Numbered from the stretch's first letter, positions 29,261 to 40,147 are shown. The stretch is DNA of 64,000 nucleotides from a delta proteobacterium MLS_D (GCA_002030015.1 LQBH01000024.1:1-64000), one strand, 5' to 3'. Program-made: numbers and translations. The notes: a model not told the origin generated them from the letters alone.

Positions 29261-30086
29261 GATACCAATTGGAAACACCATAGAACAATTTCTCGACTTT
29301 CTGGTGGATAAGTTCGCCTTTGCCACCATCGCCTTTACGGAGGTCATGGAATCATTTATCCGTATTCTTGAAGACGGAATGCTGTTCCTGCCGCCCTGGC
29401 TGTTTATTCTCCTGGCTTCGGCACTGGTTTTCTGGCTGACCAGAAACAGAAATATCGTCATTCTCACTTTTCTCGGACTCCTCCTGATCTGGAACATGGA
29501 CCTCTGGCCGGCCACGATCAGCACCATCGCCCTGGTGATCCTGGCCACACTGACGGCGATTATTCTCGCCATTCCCCTTGGTATTGTCGCTGCCCTGAGC
29601 CAGACGGTCTACCGGATCGTCTGGCCGATTCTGGACGTGATGCAGACGATGCCAGCGTTCGTTTATCTCATTCCGGCGATTCCTTTTTTCGGACTCGGTA
29701 AGGTGGCGGCCATTTTCGCCACAGTTATTTTTTCCATGCCCCCGGCGATACGCCTTACCTGCCTCGGCATTCGACAGGTTCCCCTCGAACTGATCGAATG
29801 CGCCGATTCCTTTGGATCGGATCGGTGGCAGAAACTTGTAAAGCTGCAGATTCCCCTGGCGACACCGACAATCATGGCGGGCGTGAACCAGACGGTCATG
29901 CTGGCGCTTTCCATGGTGGTTATCGCATCAATGATCGGCGCGCGGGGACTGGGCGGCGAGGTATGGCGCGCCATTCAACGGCTTCAGATGGGTAATGGGT
30001 TCGAGGCGGGTATTGCCATCGTTATCGTGGCCATTATTCTTGACCGGGTCCTGCAGCGCGTGGGATCAGGAACATCCGGCAAGTGA
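29247..30086 (+). CDS. Glycine betaine ABC transporter permease
   Basis: MQTMPAFVYLIPAIPFFGLGKVAAIFATVIFSMPPAIRLTCLGIRQVP; overlaps the ATPase gene end. Confidence 0.95.
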   Translation: MQIPRIPIGNTIEQFLDFLVDKFAFATIAFTEVMESFIRILEDGMLFLPPWLFILLASALVFWLTRNRNIVILTFLGLLLIWNMDLWPATISTIALVILATLTAIILAIPLGIVAALSQTVYRIVWPILDVMQTMPAFVYLIPAIPFFGLGKVAAIFATVIFSMPPAIRLTCLGIRQVPLELIECADSFGSDRWQKLVKLQIPLATPTIMAGVNQTVMLALSMVVIASMIGARGLGGEVWRAIQRLQMGNGFEAGIAIVIVAIILDRVLQRVGSGTSGK

Positions 30087-30134
30087 ACATGTTGTTCAAT
30101 TTATAACCAGATACACTCGAAGGAGGTACCAATC

Positions 30135-30995
30135 ATGAAAGGAACATTTGTCAAGATTTGTATAGCCGTAGTGGCAGTGCTGCTACTCGCGGTCGGTCCG
30201 GCCTGCGCCCAGGACAAGCGGGTGCGCATCGCTTACGTTGAGTGGGACTGCGCCGCCTCTAGTACAACAGTGGTACAGGCCGTTCTGCAGGAAGAAATGG
30301 GCTATGAAGTGGAGGTTCTTCCCGTAGCCGCCGCGGCCATGTGGCAGGCGGTTGGCACGGGGAACGTTGATGCCATGGTCACGGCCTGGCTTCCCGTGAC
30401 ACACGCGGATTATTATGAAAAGGTTAAAGATAATGTGGAAAACCTTGGACCAATTGCCCATGGCGCCCGACTAGGATGGGCCGTACCGACATACGTCACC
30501 ATCGATTCCATAGAGGAAGTCAATGACAACGCGGAAAAATTCAATGGAGAAGTAATCGGTATCGATCCGGGGGCGGGCCTCATGCGACTGTCCGAAAAGG
30601 CACTCACAGAGTATAACCTTGACAAAATTGAACTCGTGGAAGGAAGCGACTCCATGATGACGGCGGCGCTGGCCAATGCAATCAAAGACGAGAAATGGGT
30701 AATCGTCACCGCCTGGTCTCCTCACTGGATGTTCGGCAAATGGGATCTCAAGTACCTCGAAGACCCCAAGGGAGTTCTCGGAGAGGAAGAACATATCGAC
30801 ACGATCGTGCGGAAGGGGCTGAAGGAAGATATGCCCGAAGTGTACAATTTTCTGAAGAATTTCAAGTGGAAAGACGCCAACCAACTCCAGAAGGTCATGG
30901 CCTGGAATTCTGAACCTCGTTCAGACCGCTATGAAAACGCACTGCGGTTTATCGAGGAAAACCGCGAACAGGTCGACGGATGGCTGGGACGGTAA
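30135..30995 (+). CDS. Glycine betaine ABC transporter substrate-binding protein
   Basis: Signal peptide; VRIAYVEWDCAASSTTVVQAVLQEEMGYEVEVLPVAAAAMWQAVGTGNVDAMVTAWLPVTHADYY; AAGGAGG RBS. Confidence 0.95.
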   Translation: MKGTFVKICIAVVAVLLLAVGPACAQDKRVRIAYVEWDCAASSTTVVQAVLQEEMGYEVEVLPVAAAAMWQAVGTGNVDAMVTAWLPVTHADYYEKVKDNVENLGPIAHGARLGWAVPTYVTIDSIEEVNDNAEKFNGEVIGIDPGAGLMRLSEKALTEYNLDKIELVEGSDSMMTAALANAIKDEKWVIVTAWSPHWMFGKWDLKYLEDPKGVLGEEEHIDTIVRKGLKEDMPEVYNFLKNFKWKDANQLQKVMAWNSEPRSDRYENALRFIEENREQVDGWLGR

Positions 30996-31042
30996 ACAGA
31001 AATCGCCCGGTCGAAACATGACAGATAATACTGAAATCGATC

Positions 31043-31075
31043 CCGGCGCCGCGAAAGCGGCGCCGGATATTTTTT
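31043..31075 (+). terminator. Intrinsic terminator of the betaine transporter operon
   Basis: CCGGCGCCGC-GAAA-GCGGCGCCGG then ATATTTTTT. Confidence 0.8.
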
Positions 31076-31181
31076 ACCTTTCCTGTTTCCCGTCCTCGCT
31101 CGTTGACTTTCTTCGTTAATAAAGCTATCTTTCAGAATAATGTGTGATTTTTTGCAGTTCCGGAGGAGCTTCGTCGAATAA

Positions 31182-32465
31182 TTGGACTACCCGATAACGC
31201 TCAATCTGGTAATATTAGTGGTTCTGCTTGCTTCGTCCGCATTTCTGTCGGGATCGGAAGCTTCGTTCTTTTCGCTGACCCACCTGCACGTTCACAAAAT
31301 GAGGGAAGACGGTCTCCCTTTTGTGTCGTTCGTACAGCGAATTCTTGAACGTCCCCGCCGGCTCCTGGTGACCATCATGGTCTGCAACGAATCGGTCAAC
31401 ATCATCATCGCTTCCCTCGCAACATCGCTCATGGTCTTTCTCCTGGGATCGTCGGGAACGTGGATCGCCATCATCGTGACTACGGCGGTCGTAATGGTGT
31501 TCTGCGAAGCCATCCCCAAAACCTTCGCCGTGACGTATCCAAGGAGATATGCCGTCACCGCCGCGCTTCCCCTGACGCTGATCTCGAAAATAGTTCTGCC
31601 TGTCGTCTGGTTTCTGGAAAAGCTTTCCGACTTTTTTGTCAGGGCCTCGGCGGGGAAATCCTTCGACACCGCCCCGCCGGTGATGGAGGAGGATTTCAAG
31701 GCACTTATCGACGCCGGCCACCGTGAAGGCACCATCGAAGAAACGGAAAAAGAGCTGATTCACCGTGTTTTCGAACTGGGGGAAACGAAAGTCGCCGATA
31801 TCATGACGCCCCGGGTGGACATGTTCTGTCTTCCCGTTTCAATGACACCGGAAGACGTGGAGCGGGCCATTCTCGACCGCCGTCACACCCGCATTCCGGT
31901 TTACGGAACCGACAAGGACGATATTCTCGGCATTCTGCACACAAAGCACTTCCTGGCCGAACGAATGAAGAGGAAACAGGTCAACATCAAAACCCTGGCG
32001 AAGAAACCCTATTTCATACCCGAGGAACGTCCCGCTCACGGGCTGCTTTCTGATTTTAAAATCAAGGGAATTCAGATGGCCGTTGTCGTCGACGAATATG
32101 GCGGCGTGTCGGGACTCGTCACATTGACTGATCTGCTCAACAGTCTGTTCCGGAATATCGACCGCGAACGGGACCAGCGGGACACCATGATCCGTCGGAT
32201 CGGGGACAACACCTTCGCCGTCTCCGGGATGCTTTCCGTCGAGGATTTCAATGACGTAATGAATGCCTCGCTTCCCACGGATGATTTCGATACCATCGGC
32301 GGTTTTGTTTTGCACCTTTTCGGGCAGCTTCCATCGGCGGGAGAAACCGCCTCCTTCGGTCCTTTCATCTTCACGGCCGACAAAATCAGCAAAACACGCG
32401 TCTCCTGGCTGACCGTCAAAACCGTCGCCGGGGATCAGCAGGAAGGAGTTCTTCATGACTCCTGA
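31182..32465 (+). CDS. Hemolysin C/CorC (CNNM + CBS) family protein
   Basis: CNNM TM domain, [34 protein letters not shown], CorC_HlyC C-terminus (DDFDTIGGFVLHLFGQLPSAGE); TTG start. Confidence 0.92.
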   Translation: MDYPITLNLVILVVLLASSAFLSGSEASFFSLTHLHVHKMREDGLPFVSFVQRILERPRRLLVTIMVCNESVNIIIASLATSLMVFLLGSSGTWIAIIVTTAVVMVFCEAIPKTFAVTYPRRYAVTAALPLTLISKIVLPVVWFLEKLSDFFVRASAGKSFDTAPPVMEEDFKALIDAGHREGTIEETEKELIHRVFELGETKVADIMTPRVDMFCLPVSMTPEDVERAILDRRHTRIPVYGTDKDDILGILHTKHFLAERMKRKQVNIKTLAKKPYFIPEERPAHGLLSDFKIKGIQMAVVVDEYGGVSGLVTLTDLLNSLFRNIDRERDQRDTMIRRIGDNTFAVSGMLSVEDFNDVMNASLPTDDFDTIGGFVLHLFGQLPSAGETASFGPFIFTADKISKTRVSWLTVKTVAGDQQEGVLHDS

Positions 32466-33786
32466 AATCGTCGACGCCTTGCCGTTCCTGACAATCGTCG
32501 TCCTGCTGATATTGTTGCTGGAGGGCCTTTTCTCGGGTGGAGAAATCGCGTTTGTCTCCTGCGACATCAACCACGTGCGACAGAAGGCCGCAGCGGGATC
32601 ACATTCGGCGCGAATCGCCCTGGATCTGCTCGAACAGCCTGAACGATTCCTGTCGACAACGCTGACAGGAACCAATCTCTGCCAGATCAGTAACACGGCC
32701 CTCGTGACCAGTACCTTTATTTTGATCTGGGGGCCGGAAAAAGGCGCTCTGGCGGCAAGCGTGGTCATGGTGCCTCTTCTGCTGATACTGGGCGAAATTA
32801 TTCCCAAAAGTCTCTTTCAGCATCATGCCGACTGGGCGACTCTCCGTATCGCCTGGTTCATCCGCGCGGCGGCCTGGATATTTTCTCCCGTTGTGACCGT
32901 ACTGTCCAGCATATCGCGAAGCGCCATCTATGTCTTCTCCAAACAGGCAGGCCTCTTCTACACCCCCTACATTACTCGGTCGGGCCTGGAATCACTGTTG
33001 CGGGGCGAGGGAGGCACCACGGACATCACGCAGATGGAAAAGGAAATGATCAAAAAGGTGCTTGACTTTTCAGAGTATACCGTTGAGGAAATCATGGTTC
33101 CACTCTCCAACGTGGCGGTGATTTCACTTCATGCCACCCTGGGCGAGGCAGCCGCCGTCGTGAAAGAACGGAACTACTCGCGTATACCCGTCTATGACCG
33201 TGAAGTACTCAATATCGTTGGCATTATCGACTCTTTCGATCTCATGGACGATCTGGCCCGGCGGGGCAAAGACGCGCCGCTTGTCCCTGAAGGAAACGGG
33301 GACGGCCGCATCCGTCGGCACATCCTGTTTGTTCCGGAAACAAAACGGGCAAGCGATCTCTTTCTCGAACTCCAGCGCCACGGGGAACACATGGCCGTCG
33401 TGGTCGACGAATACGGGGGCGCTGTGGGAATTATTACCATGGAGGATATCCAGGAAGAAATCGTCGGCGATATCAATGACGAGGACCACGACAGCGCCGC
33501 CACACTTATCCGGCCGAGCGGACGGGGCCGCTATATTGTCGACGGGCAGGTAAAAACGGATTACCTTCAGACGACACTCGGTGTCACGGTCCCTGAAGGC
33601 GATTACGAAACGGTGGGAGGATTTCTGCTTGCCGCCATGGGCAAGATACCCAAACCACGTGAATCATACAGACTGGGAAATATCGTTTTTGTCGTCGAGG
33701 AAGCCGATCTCCGTTCCATAAAAAAAATCCTTCTGCTGATGCCGCCTGAGGTGAGCGCCATGAAACGGAGCGAACCCGTACCATGA
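32455..33786 (+). CDS. Hemolysin C/CorC (CNNM + CBS) family protein
   Basis: [72 protein letters not shown]; overlaps the preceding gene. Confidence 0.92.
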   Translation: MTPEIVDALPFLTIVVLLILLLEGLFSGGEIAFVSCDINHVRQKAAAGSHSARIALDLLEQPERFLSTTLTGTNLCQISNTALVTSTFILIWGPEKGALAASVVMVPLLLILGEIIPKSLFQHHADWATLRIAWFIRAAAWIFSPVVTVLSSISRSAIYVFSKQAGLFYTPYITRSGLESLLRGEGGTTDITQMEKEMIKKVLDFSEYTVEEIMVPLSNVAVISLHATLGEAAAVVKERNYSRIPVYDREVLNIVGIIDSFDLMDDLARRGKDAPLVPEGNGDGRIRRHILFVPETKRASDLFLELQRHGEHMAVVVDEYGGAVGIITMEDIQEEIVGDINDEDHDSAATLIRPSGRGRYIVDGQVKTDYLQTTLGVTVPEGDYETVGGFLLAAMGKIPKPRESYRLGNIVFVVEEADLRSIKKILLLMPPEVSAMKRSEPVP

Positions 33787-34547
33787 ATCCGAACAGGAAA
33801 GAAGCCCCGGTCGCCGCCGTTATTCTCGCGGCAGGCAAGGGAACGCGCATGCGTTCCGAAAGCGCGAAGGTCTTGCATTGTCTCGGTGGAAGGCCGATGG
33901 TGCTTCTTCCCGTTGAAGCGGCGCGCGCGGTCGGCGCCGAAACAATCGTCCTCGTGGTCGGTCACCAGGCCGACAAGGTCAGGGAAACAGTTGAAAAACA
34001 GACCGGAGACGTACTCTTCGTTCTTCAGCGGCGCCAGCTCGGCACGGGGCACGCCGTCCTCCAGGCAAGACGGGCGCTGAAAGAATTCAGCGGTACGGTT
34101 ATGATTCTCTGCGGCGATGTCCCCCTGCTCACGAAAGAAACGTTAAAGGCTTTCCTGGACAATCACCGCCGTGGCGGAGCACCCGTCACCGTGCTCACCT
34201 CCCACCCGCCCGATCCTTCAGGATATGGAAGGGTGGTCAGAGACGCCGAAGGTCATGTTACCGGTATCGTCGAGGAAGCGGACACCGGCGATGCCGAAAA
34301 GAAAATCGGTGAAATAAACACGGGTATCTATTGTGTTGAGAGCGCCTTCCTGTTCGACGCACTCGGCTCGGTCGGAGTGGATAATGCTCAAAAGGAATAC
34401 TACCTCACGGACATTGTCGGCGAGGCCGCCCGGAGGGGCCTTGCCGTCCGCGCGTATGAACTGGCGGACCACCGGGAAGCGATGGGTATCAATACCCCCG
34501 AGCAGCTCGACGAGGCCCACAACATTATGCGGGAACGTCTGCCGTGA
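33783..34547 (+). CDS. UDP-N-acetylglucosamine pyrophosphorylase-like nucleotidyltransferase (GlmU uridylyltransferase domain only)
   Basis: VAAVILAAGKGTRMRSESAKVLHCLGGRPM, LQRRQLGTGHAVLQA, ILCGDVPLLTKETL; ends at REAMGINTPEQLDEAHNIMRERLP without a left-handed beta-helix domain. Confidence 0.88.
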   Translation: MNPNRKEAPVAAVILAAGKGTRMRSESAKVLHCLGGRPMVLLPVEAARAVGAETIVLVVGHQADKVRETVEKQTGDVLFVLQRRQLGTGHAVLQARRALKEFSGTVMILCGDVPLLTKETLKAFLDNHRRGGAPVTVLTSHPPDPSGYGRVVRDAEGHVTGIVEEADTGDAEKKIGEINTGIYCVESAFLFDALGSVGVDNAQKEYYLTDIVGEAARRGLAVRAYELADHREAMGINTPEQLDEAHNIMRERLP

Positions 34548-34697
34548 ATCCCGGGTTCCGTCACGTGGAACAAATCGCCGTTTTTGCCTGTTATTCGTGT
34601 TTTCAGCACAGCACGGCGGGCTTTCAAGTTGACTTATAGGGGTAATGCTGATAGGTATTTTCTCCTCATAAAAAGAACCCCCACAGGAGGTTTTTCC

Positions 34698-37100
34698 ATG
34701 GATGATACCCGGTTAATCATATGGTTCGACAATTTGAGGCTTGGAGACATTCCCCAGGTCGGCGGTAAGAATGCATCACTGGGCGAGATGAGACGCGAAC
34801 TGGCTCCCAAGGGGGTGAGCATCCCCGACGGCTTCGCAATAACCGCCCATGCATATCGGTATCTGCTCGAGTCGGCCGGCATCAGGGCCGAAATCGAAAA
34901 ACTTCTATCGGATCTGGACACTCACGATCTGCAAGGTCTGGCGACCAAGGGTGAAAAAATCCGCTCGCTCATTTACAAGGCGTCGCTCCCCGACGACCTG
35001 GAGCGGGAGATAAAGACGGCCTACGCCGAGCTGTGCAAAGAATACGGAAAGAATACCGACGTAGCAGTCCGCAGTTCCGCCACGGCGGAGGACCTTCCTG
35101 ACGCCAGTTTCGCCGGTCAGCAGGAAACCTTCCTCAACATCCGCGGACCTGAGGCGCTCATCGACGCCTGCAGAAAATGTTTCGCCTCACTTTTCACGAA
35201 CAGGGCCATTTCGTATCGGTTTGACAAGAATTTCGACCACATGGAGGTCGCCTTGTCCATTGGCGTCCAGAAAATGGTCCGTTCCGATATTGCCTCATCC
35301 GGCGTTATTTTTTCCATCGATACGGAATCGGGATTCCAAGACGCCGTTCTTATTACCGGTTCATACGGCCTGGGCGAAACCGTCGTGCAGGGAACAGTCA
35401 ATCCCGACGAGTTTTATGTCTTCAAGCCTGCGCTTCGCAAGGGATTCCGGCCCATCGTCCAGAAAAAGCTGGGAGCCAAGGAAGTGAAGATGGTTTACGC
35501 ACGCAACAAGGAAGAATCGACGAAGACCATCCCCGTTTCCAAAAAAGATCGACAGAAATTCTGCATCACAGAGGACGAAATCATCAAGCTTGCTGAATGG
35601 ACCATGATTATAGAAGATCATTATTCACAGCAGGCCGGCTACTTCAAACCCATGGACATCGAATGGGGCAAGGACGGTGTCACGGGCGACCTGTTCATTC
35701 TTCAGGCGCGGCCGGAAACGGTCCAGTCGCAGCGTGACATGAACATCCTGGAAAGCTATGAACTGCTCGAGCAGAAAACTCCGGTGGTAACGGGTACGGC
35801 CGTGGGATCGAAAATCGGCGCGGGCCCGGTCAATGTCATTCACAAGGTCACTGAAATCAGGGATTTCAAGGCCGGCGAGGTGCTGGTCACCGACATGACC
35901 GATCCCGACTGGGAACCGATCATGAAAATCGCGGCCGCTATTGTCACCAACAAGGGAGGCAGAACCTGCCACGCGGCGATCGTCAGTCGTGAACTGGGTG
36001 TACCCTGTATCGTGGGAACATCGAACGGAACGGAGGCACTTGAAAAGGTAAAAGACGTGACCGTTTCCTGCGCCGAAGGCGAGGAAGGCCGCGTCTACGA
36101 GGGCATACTCAAGTTCAACGTCGACCGGATCAGCCTCGACGAAATGAAGCGTCCGAAAACGAACATCATGCTCAACGTCGGCAATCCCGACATGGCTTTC
36201 AATTACGCCTCGATTCCCAACGACGGCGTCGGTCTCGCCCGCCTGGAATTCATTATCAGCAACATCCAGATACATCCCATGGCACTGATCAATTTCGAGA
36301 CGGTGACAAATAAAAAGGTGCGGCGGCAAATCGAGCTCCTGACCCGCGGCTACGAGACGAAAGGAGATTTCTTCGTCGACAGGCTGGCCCAGGGTGTTGC
36401 CAAAATCGCGGCGGCGTTCTATCCGAACGATGTCATCGTCAGGATGAGCGATTTCAAGAGTAATGAGTATGCCAACCTGCTCGGCGGTTCCTTTTTCGAA
36501 GCCGAGGAGGAAAACCCCATGATCGGGTTCCGCGGCGCCTCGCGTTACTACAACGACCGTTACCGGGAAGGATTCGCGCTTGAATGCAAGGCCATGAAAA
36601 AAGTGCGTGATGAGATGGGGCTTTCCAACGTGAAACTCATGGTTCCCTTCTGCCGAACCGTCGACGAGGGCAAGGAAGTTGTCCGGGTCATGGGAGAAAA
36701 CGGTCTCAAGCAGGGAGAAAACGGCCTGGAATTTTACATGATGGTAGAGATCCCCAGCAATGTCATTCTCATCGAGAAATTCGGCGAGATATTCGACGGA
36801 TTCTCTATCGGATCGAACGACCTGACCCAGCTTTCCCTGGGACTGGACCGTGATTCCTCCCTGGTCGCACATATCTTCGATGAACGAAACGAAGCGGTGC
36901 TGGAACTGATCAGGACCGCAATTTCGAAGGCAAAAACCATAGGGAAGAAAATAGGCATCTGCGGCCAGGCTCCGAGCGACTATCCGGAATTCGCCCGTTT
37001 CCTCGTGGAATGCGGCATCAACAGCATGTCGCTCAATGCCGACACGGTCATCAAAACCACGCTGGATATTCTGGAAACAGAGAAAAAACAGGGCCTGTAA
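34698..37100 (+). CDS. ppsA: Phosphoenolpyruvate synthase
   Basis: VGGKNASLGEM, AVRSSATAEDLPDASFAGQQETFLN, TNKGGRTCHAAIVSRELGVPCIVG, ICGQAPSDYPEFARFLVECGINSMSLNADTV; AGGAGG RBS. Confidence 0.96.
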   Translation: MDDTRLIIWFDNLRLGDIPQVGGKNASLGEMRRELAPKGVSIPDGFAITAHAYRYLLESAGIRAEIEKLLSDLDTHDLQGLATKGEKIRSLIYKASLPDDLEREIKTAYAELCKEYGKNTDVAVRSSATAEDLPDASFAGQQETFLNIRGPEALIDACRKCFASLFTNRAISYRFDKNFDHMEVALSIGVQKMVRSDIASSGVIFSIDTESGFQDAVLITGSYGLGETVVQGTVNPDEFYVFKPALRKGFRPIVQKKLGAKEVKMVYARNKEESTKTIPVSKKDRQKFCITEDEIIKLAEWTMIIEDHYSQQAGYFKPMDIEWGKDGVTGDLFILQARPETVQSQRDMNILESYELLEQKTPVVTGTAVGSKIGAGPVNVIHKVTEIRDFKAGEVLVTDMTDPDWEPIMKIAAAIVTNKGGRTCHAAIVSRELGVPCIVGTSNGTEALEKVKDVTVSCAEGEEGRVYEGILKFNVDRISLDEMKRPKTNIMLNVGNPDMAFNYASIPNDGVGLARLEFIISNIQIHPMALINFETVTNKKVRRQIELLTRGYETKGDFFVDRLAQGVAKIAAAFYPNDVIVRMSDFKSNEYANLLGGSFFEAEEENPMIGFRGASRYYNDRYREGFALECKAMKKVRDEMGLSNVKLMVPFCRTVDEGKEVVRVMGENGLKQGENGLEFYMMVEIPSNVILIEKFGEIFDGFSIGSNDLTQLSLGLDRDSSLVAHIFDERNEAVLELIRTAISKAKTIGKKIGICGQAPSDYPEFARFLVECGINSMSLNADTVIKTTLDILETEKKQGL

Positions 37101-37132
37101 CAAACCGCTCAATCAACTCATCAGGCGAATAA

Positions 37133-37165
37133 ACGAAGGGGGGATCGATTCGATCCCCCCTTCGT
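37133..37165. terminator. Bidirectional-type terminator hairpin between convergent genes
   Basis: ACGAAGGGGGGATCG-ATT-CGATCCCCCCTTCGT between ppsA (+) and the minus-strand gene. Confidence 0.65.
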
Positions 37166-37175
37166 GCAACCGGCC

Positions 37176-38882
37176 TTACTTTTCCGGTTCCTCGATGAGT
37201 ATCAGCCTGGAGTACCGCGCCTTCAGATCGTCGCCGGCCACCATTTCATATTCTTCCTGAAACTCGCGCCAGACCGACGCAAGAACATTCCCGAGCATTT
37301 CCTTCCGTCGCGGGGTCTCGTTTTCCATGAATGGCGTGAATGCCGTCGCAAACTCTCCGCTCAAGCGGGACATACGGTAAGGAGGTCCCGATTCCCCTCG
37401 GCGGGCGAGTTCAAGAAATTGCCTCGCAGATGAAGGAGAAAGTCCGAAATATCCCGGTTCTGCTCCCGTCATCATGCGCGCGAAAAAGGTAAGAAGAAGC
37501 TGCCGGAAGGTGATGCCCGGAGAAACCGCCAGATTGCGATCCAACGGATACGCCCTGTCCAGTTGTGCAAAGAGCCTGTCCAGAACGAGCAGATCATCCA
37601 ACGCGGCACGACAGGATTCCAGATCACGGGTATACTCGAATTCACGGTACCCGGCATGATCGGACGACATATCGTAAAATTTCGGACGCCCCGCCAGCAA
37701 TCCGGACAGCATCGAGTCTTCCGGCTCCCCCCAGAATGACGTGGCTATGCCGGCTTCCCTGAACCAGCCTTCACCAACGAATCGCCGTGCTTCCCGTGCG
37801 ATATCCGCCACAAAACCGTATCCTACGCGGAACAGGGACGAAAGCGGATGAAGACGCAGAGCTTTTTCCGCCTCCATCTCATCTCCACCGTAAAGTTCTT
37901 CCAGTGCAAGACTCACATACGCTGCGGCCTTGCCGCCCGCCGTTGTCAGCTCCTCAAGTTCCCGGCCCGTCAATCCGTCGGCCACAACAATCCTGTTGCC
38001 GAGACCGGCGAACTCGAAACAGAGCCGGTCAAAGGTGGCTGTATCGGAGATCCGTTCCATGGCCCGCCCGAGCAGGTTCAGCGAACCGGCATGGGCGAGC
38101 GGAAGCCGGGGCACGGCGTACTTATCATCTTCCTCCATATCGGGTCGTGAATCGATAAACCGGTGATCACGATCCGTTCCGAGATCGGCGGGATCAAGCG
38201 GCGCGTATATCTCGAGTGCCTCGTTAAAAGGGAGGAACCCGTCATCTGCCAGCCGGGCCTTCCTGAAATGATACATTTCTTCTTCCATCTCGGCCGGGAT
38301 TATGCCTCCGAGCGTCATCAGTACCCACTCGTAACGCCGTTGATCGAAATCGGCCATCGTCTCCAGAAGACTTCTGACGGCGGGGTACAGTTCCTCGTCG
38401 CGTGGACGAACAAAAATCACGCTGTCAATTGAAAAAAACCCCTCCGGCACTTCGACGCCGTCATCGTCGGCGGGATCGATCGTTATGACTTCGACAGCTC
38501 CGTACAGGTAACGGTAAGCCAGAAATAAACCATCCGTCAGAAACCACGGGACGAATCGTTCGGGATCGGACTCCATGAATTGTTCCACCCATCCTTCAAG
38601 CCGTACGCCGTCGATCCGGTCGCCGTTCCACACATCCATATCAAGAAGATGTTGCCACTGCTGTTCCGACCCGAGAACAAGCAGCAGGGGCCGCTGGTCA
38701 TCCATTTTTTTCACCAGCCAATAATAATCCTGCCGGGACAAATGCCGCACGGCCTCCCGGGGATCGGGCAGTTCCATGATCCGTTGCCACAGGTCTCCTT
38801 CAGCCACATTAAAAGGCGTGAAAGAAACGGGCGCTCTTTTCTCATCCGACTGCCGTTTCGATACCGATCGTTTTTCTGTCAC
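37176..38882 (-). CDS. Large conserved-looking cytoplasmic protein, unknown function (possibly DUF6178 family)
   Basis: 568 aa acidic ORF; FNVAEGDLWQRIMELPDPREAVRHLSRQDYYWLVKKM...; family name from memory only. Confidence 0.7.
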   Translation of the reverse strand: MTEKRSVSKRQSDEKRAPVSFTPFNVAEGDLWQRIMELPDPREAVRHLSRQDYYWLVKKMDDQRPLLLVLGSEQQWQHLLDMDVWNGDRIDGVRLEGWVEQFMESDPERFVPWFLTDGLFLAYRYLYGAVEVITIDPADDDGVEVPEGFFSIDSVIFVRPRDEELYPAVRSLLETMADFDQRRYEWVLMTLGGIIPAEMEEEMYHFRKARLADDGFLPFNEALEIYAPLDPADLGTDRDHRFIDSRPDMEEDDKYAVPRLPLAHAGSLNLLGRAMERISDTATFDRLCFEFAGLGNRIVVADGLTGRELEELTTAGGKAAAYVSLALEELYGGDEMEAEKALRLHPLSSLFRVGYGFVADIAREARRFVGEGWFREAGIATSFWGEPEDSMLSGLLAGRPKFYDMSSDHAGYREFEYTRDLESCRAALDDLLVLDRLFAQLDRAYPLDRNLAVSPGITFRQLLLTFFARMMTGAEPGYFGLSPSSARQFLELARRGESGPPYRMSRLSGEFATAFTPFMENETPRRKEMLGNVLASVWREFQEEYEMVAGDDLKARYSRLILIEEPEK

Positions 38883-39106
38883 CCTTGTCGTCCTTTTCGT
38901 ATCGCCCTCAAAACGGGGCGTTCATTTCAGCGCCGCTTTCGAAGAACTCCCGCGAACAGCGCTGTTCATTCGATGCATGTTAAATCACGACGGCATATTC
39001 CGCAAGGTCCATGGACCTGCGGGAAATGAAAAAAGGCTTGATTTTCCGAATTCTTTTCGCCACCGCGTTCAGGTAGTTCCGAAGCGAAACGGATAATAAC
39101 AAAAAT

Positions 39107-39135
39107 ATCCCGAAGGTCCGTTCGACCTTCGGGAT
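39107..39135 (-). terminator. Intrinsic terminator downstream of hsp20
   Basis: ATCCCGAAGGTC-CGTTC-GACCTTCGGGAT; minus strand continues ATTTTTGTTATT. Confidence 0.7.
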
Positions 39136-39208
39136 GCCTGTTGGGTTACCGCTTTCCCGGTCCCCCACCGGTGGGCACGGAACCGTGAATCAAAGAACCA
39201 ATAATGTC

Positions 39209-39715
39209 TTACTCGGTTTTAATGTCAATTTTTTTGCCGGCTGACGCAGCTTCAGCCGTTTTGGGAACGCTGATTTTCAGCACACCCTTCTTGAAGGATG
39301 CCTCCGCCTTTTCATCGTCGATTCCCTCGGGCATGGGTATCATGCGCTGGAACGAACCGTACCGGCGTTCCATATGCCAGTATCCCTTGTCTTTTTCTTC
39401 TTTCTCGTCCTTTTTTTCTCCTTTAAGCACAAGGGCGTCCTTCGTCAGCGAAACATCGATGTCATTTTCATCCATGCCTGGAAGTTCCGCCGTAATCTCG
39501 ATCTCGGAATCATTCTCTCTCACGTCGATGCTCGGCGCGAAACTTCCCTGCCATTCTTCCATGTCATAGAAGGGAAATCTCCCGAAATCACTGAAAAAAG
39601 AATCAAAAACATCATTGATGTTGCGCTGCAGGCTGACGAAAGGATGCTCTTCTTCCCGACGAACGGGAAGTCTGCTCCTGCTCCTGTTGCCTGGAATGAG
39701 ATCTCTGATTGCCAC
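39209..39715 (-). CDS. Hsp20/alpha-crystallin small heat-shock protein
   Basis: FAPSIDVRENDSEIEITAELPGMDENDIDVSLTKDALVLKGEKK...YGSFQRMIPMPEGIDDEKAEASFKKGVLKISVPK. Confidence 0.95.
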   Translation of the reverse strand: MAIRDLIPGNRSRSRLPVRREEEHPFVSLQRNINDVFDSFFSDFGRFPFYDMEEWQGSFAPSIDVRENDSEIEITAELPGMDENDIDVSLTKDALVLKGEKKDEKEEKDKGYWHMERRYGSFQRMIPMPEGIDDEKAEASFKKGVLKISVPKTAEAASAGKKIDIKTE

Positions 39716-40027
39716 GGTGATCCCTCCTCTCTGTCATTGATTTTTCTGTTCGCGTCGGATCGCCTTTTCAACATCAGCGATTCCGCCGTCTCGTCTTTAA
39801 CTTTCCGGTATCACTACCGTATTCCGGTTTCACTTGTAAATTAATCACGGTTTGATGTTTGTCAAGATGAAAGCTTCATCAGGACACTGCAGAACCGATC
39901 ATAGAGTCCTTTCTGAAAAATCCGTTATTCAGATCGGTGGTCGGCGCTCACGCTCTTTCGCAACAAGAACGGTAACAAAAAGAAGACGGCAGACTTTACA
40001 ATACTGAAGGAATACCCGGCTTAAAAA

Positions 40028-40052
40028 AAGCTGCAGCGAAGTGCTGCAGCTT
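40028..40052 (-). terminator. Intrinsic terminator closing the six-gene exported-protein operon
   Basis: Minus strand AAGCTGCAGC-ACTTC-GCTGCAGCTT followed by TTTTT. Confidence 0.75.
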
Positions 40053-40147
40053 CCGGAAGTTCATCCCGACGGCACATAATCAGGCGTCTGTATTCGCTTC
40101 AACGTCCCCCGAATGATACTGCGAGAGTTTCCTCTCACCTCATCTTT

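Noticed and set aside
31839-32807. 322-aa minus-strand ORF across the two CNNM genes
   Set aside because: Antisense to two well-supported CorC-family genes; no motifs.
35625-37112. 495-aa minus-strand ORF opposite ppsA
   Set aside because: Antisense shadow of a confidently identified gene; composition is a mirror of PpsA codons and there is no recognisable motif.
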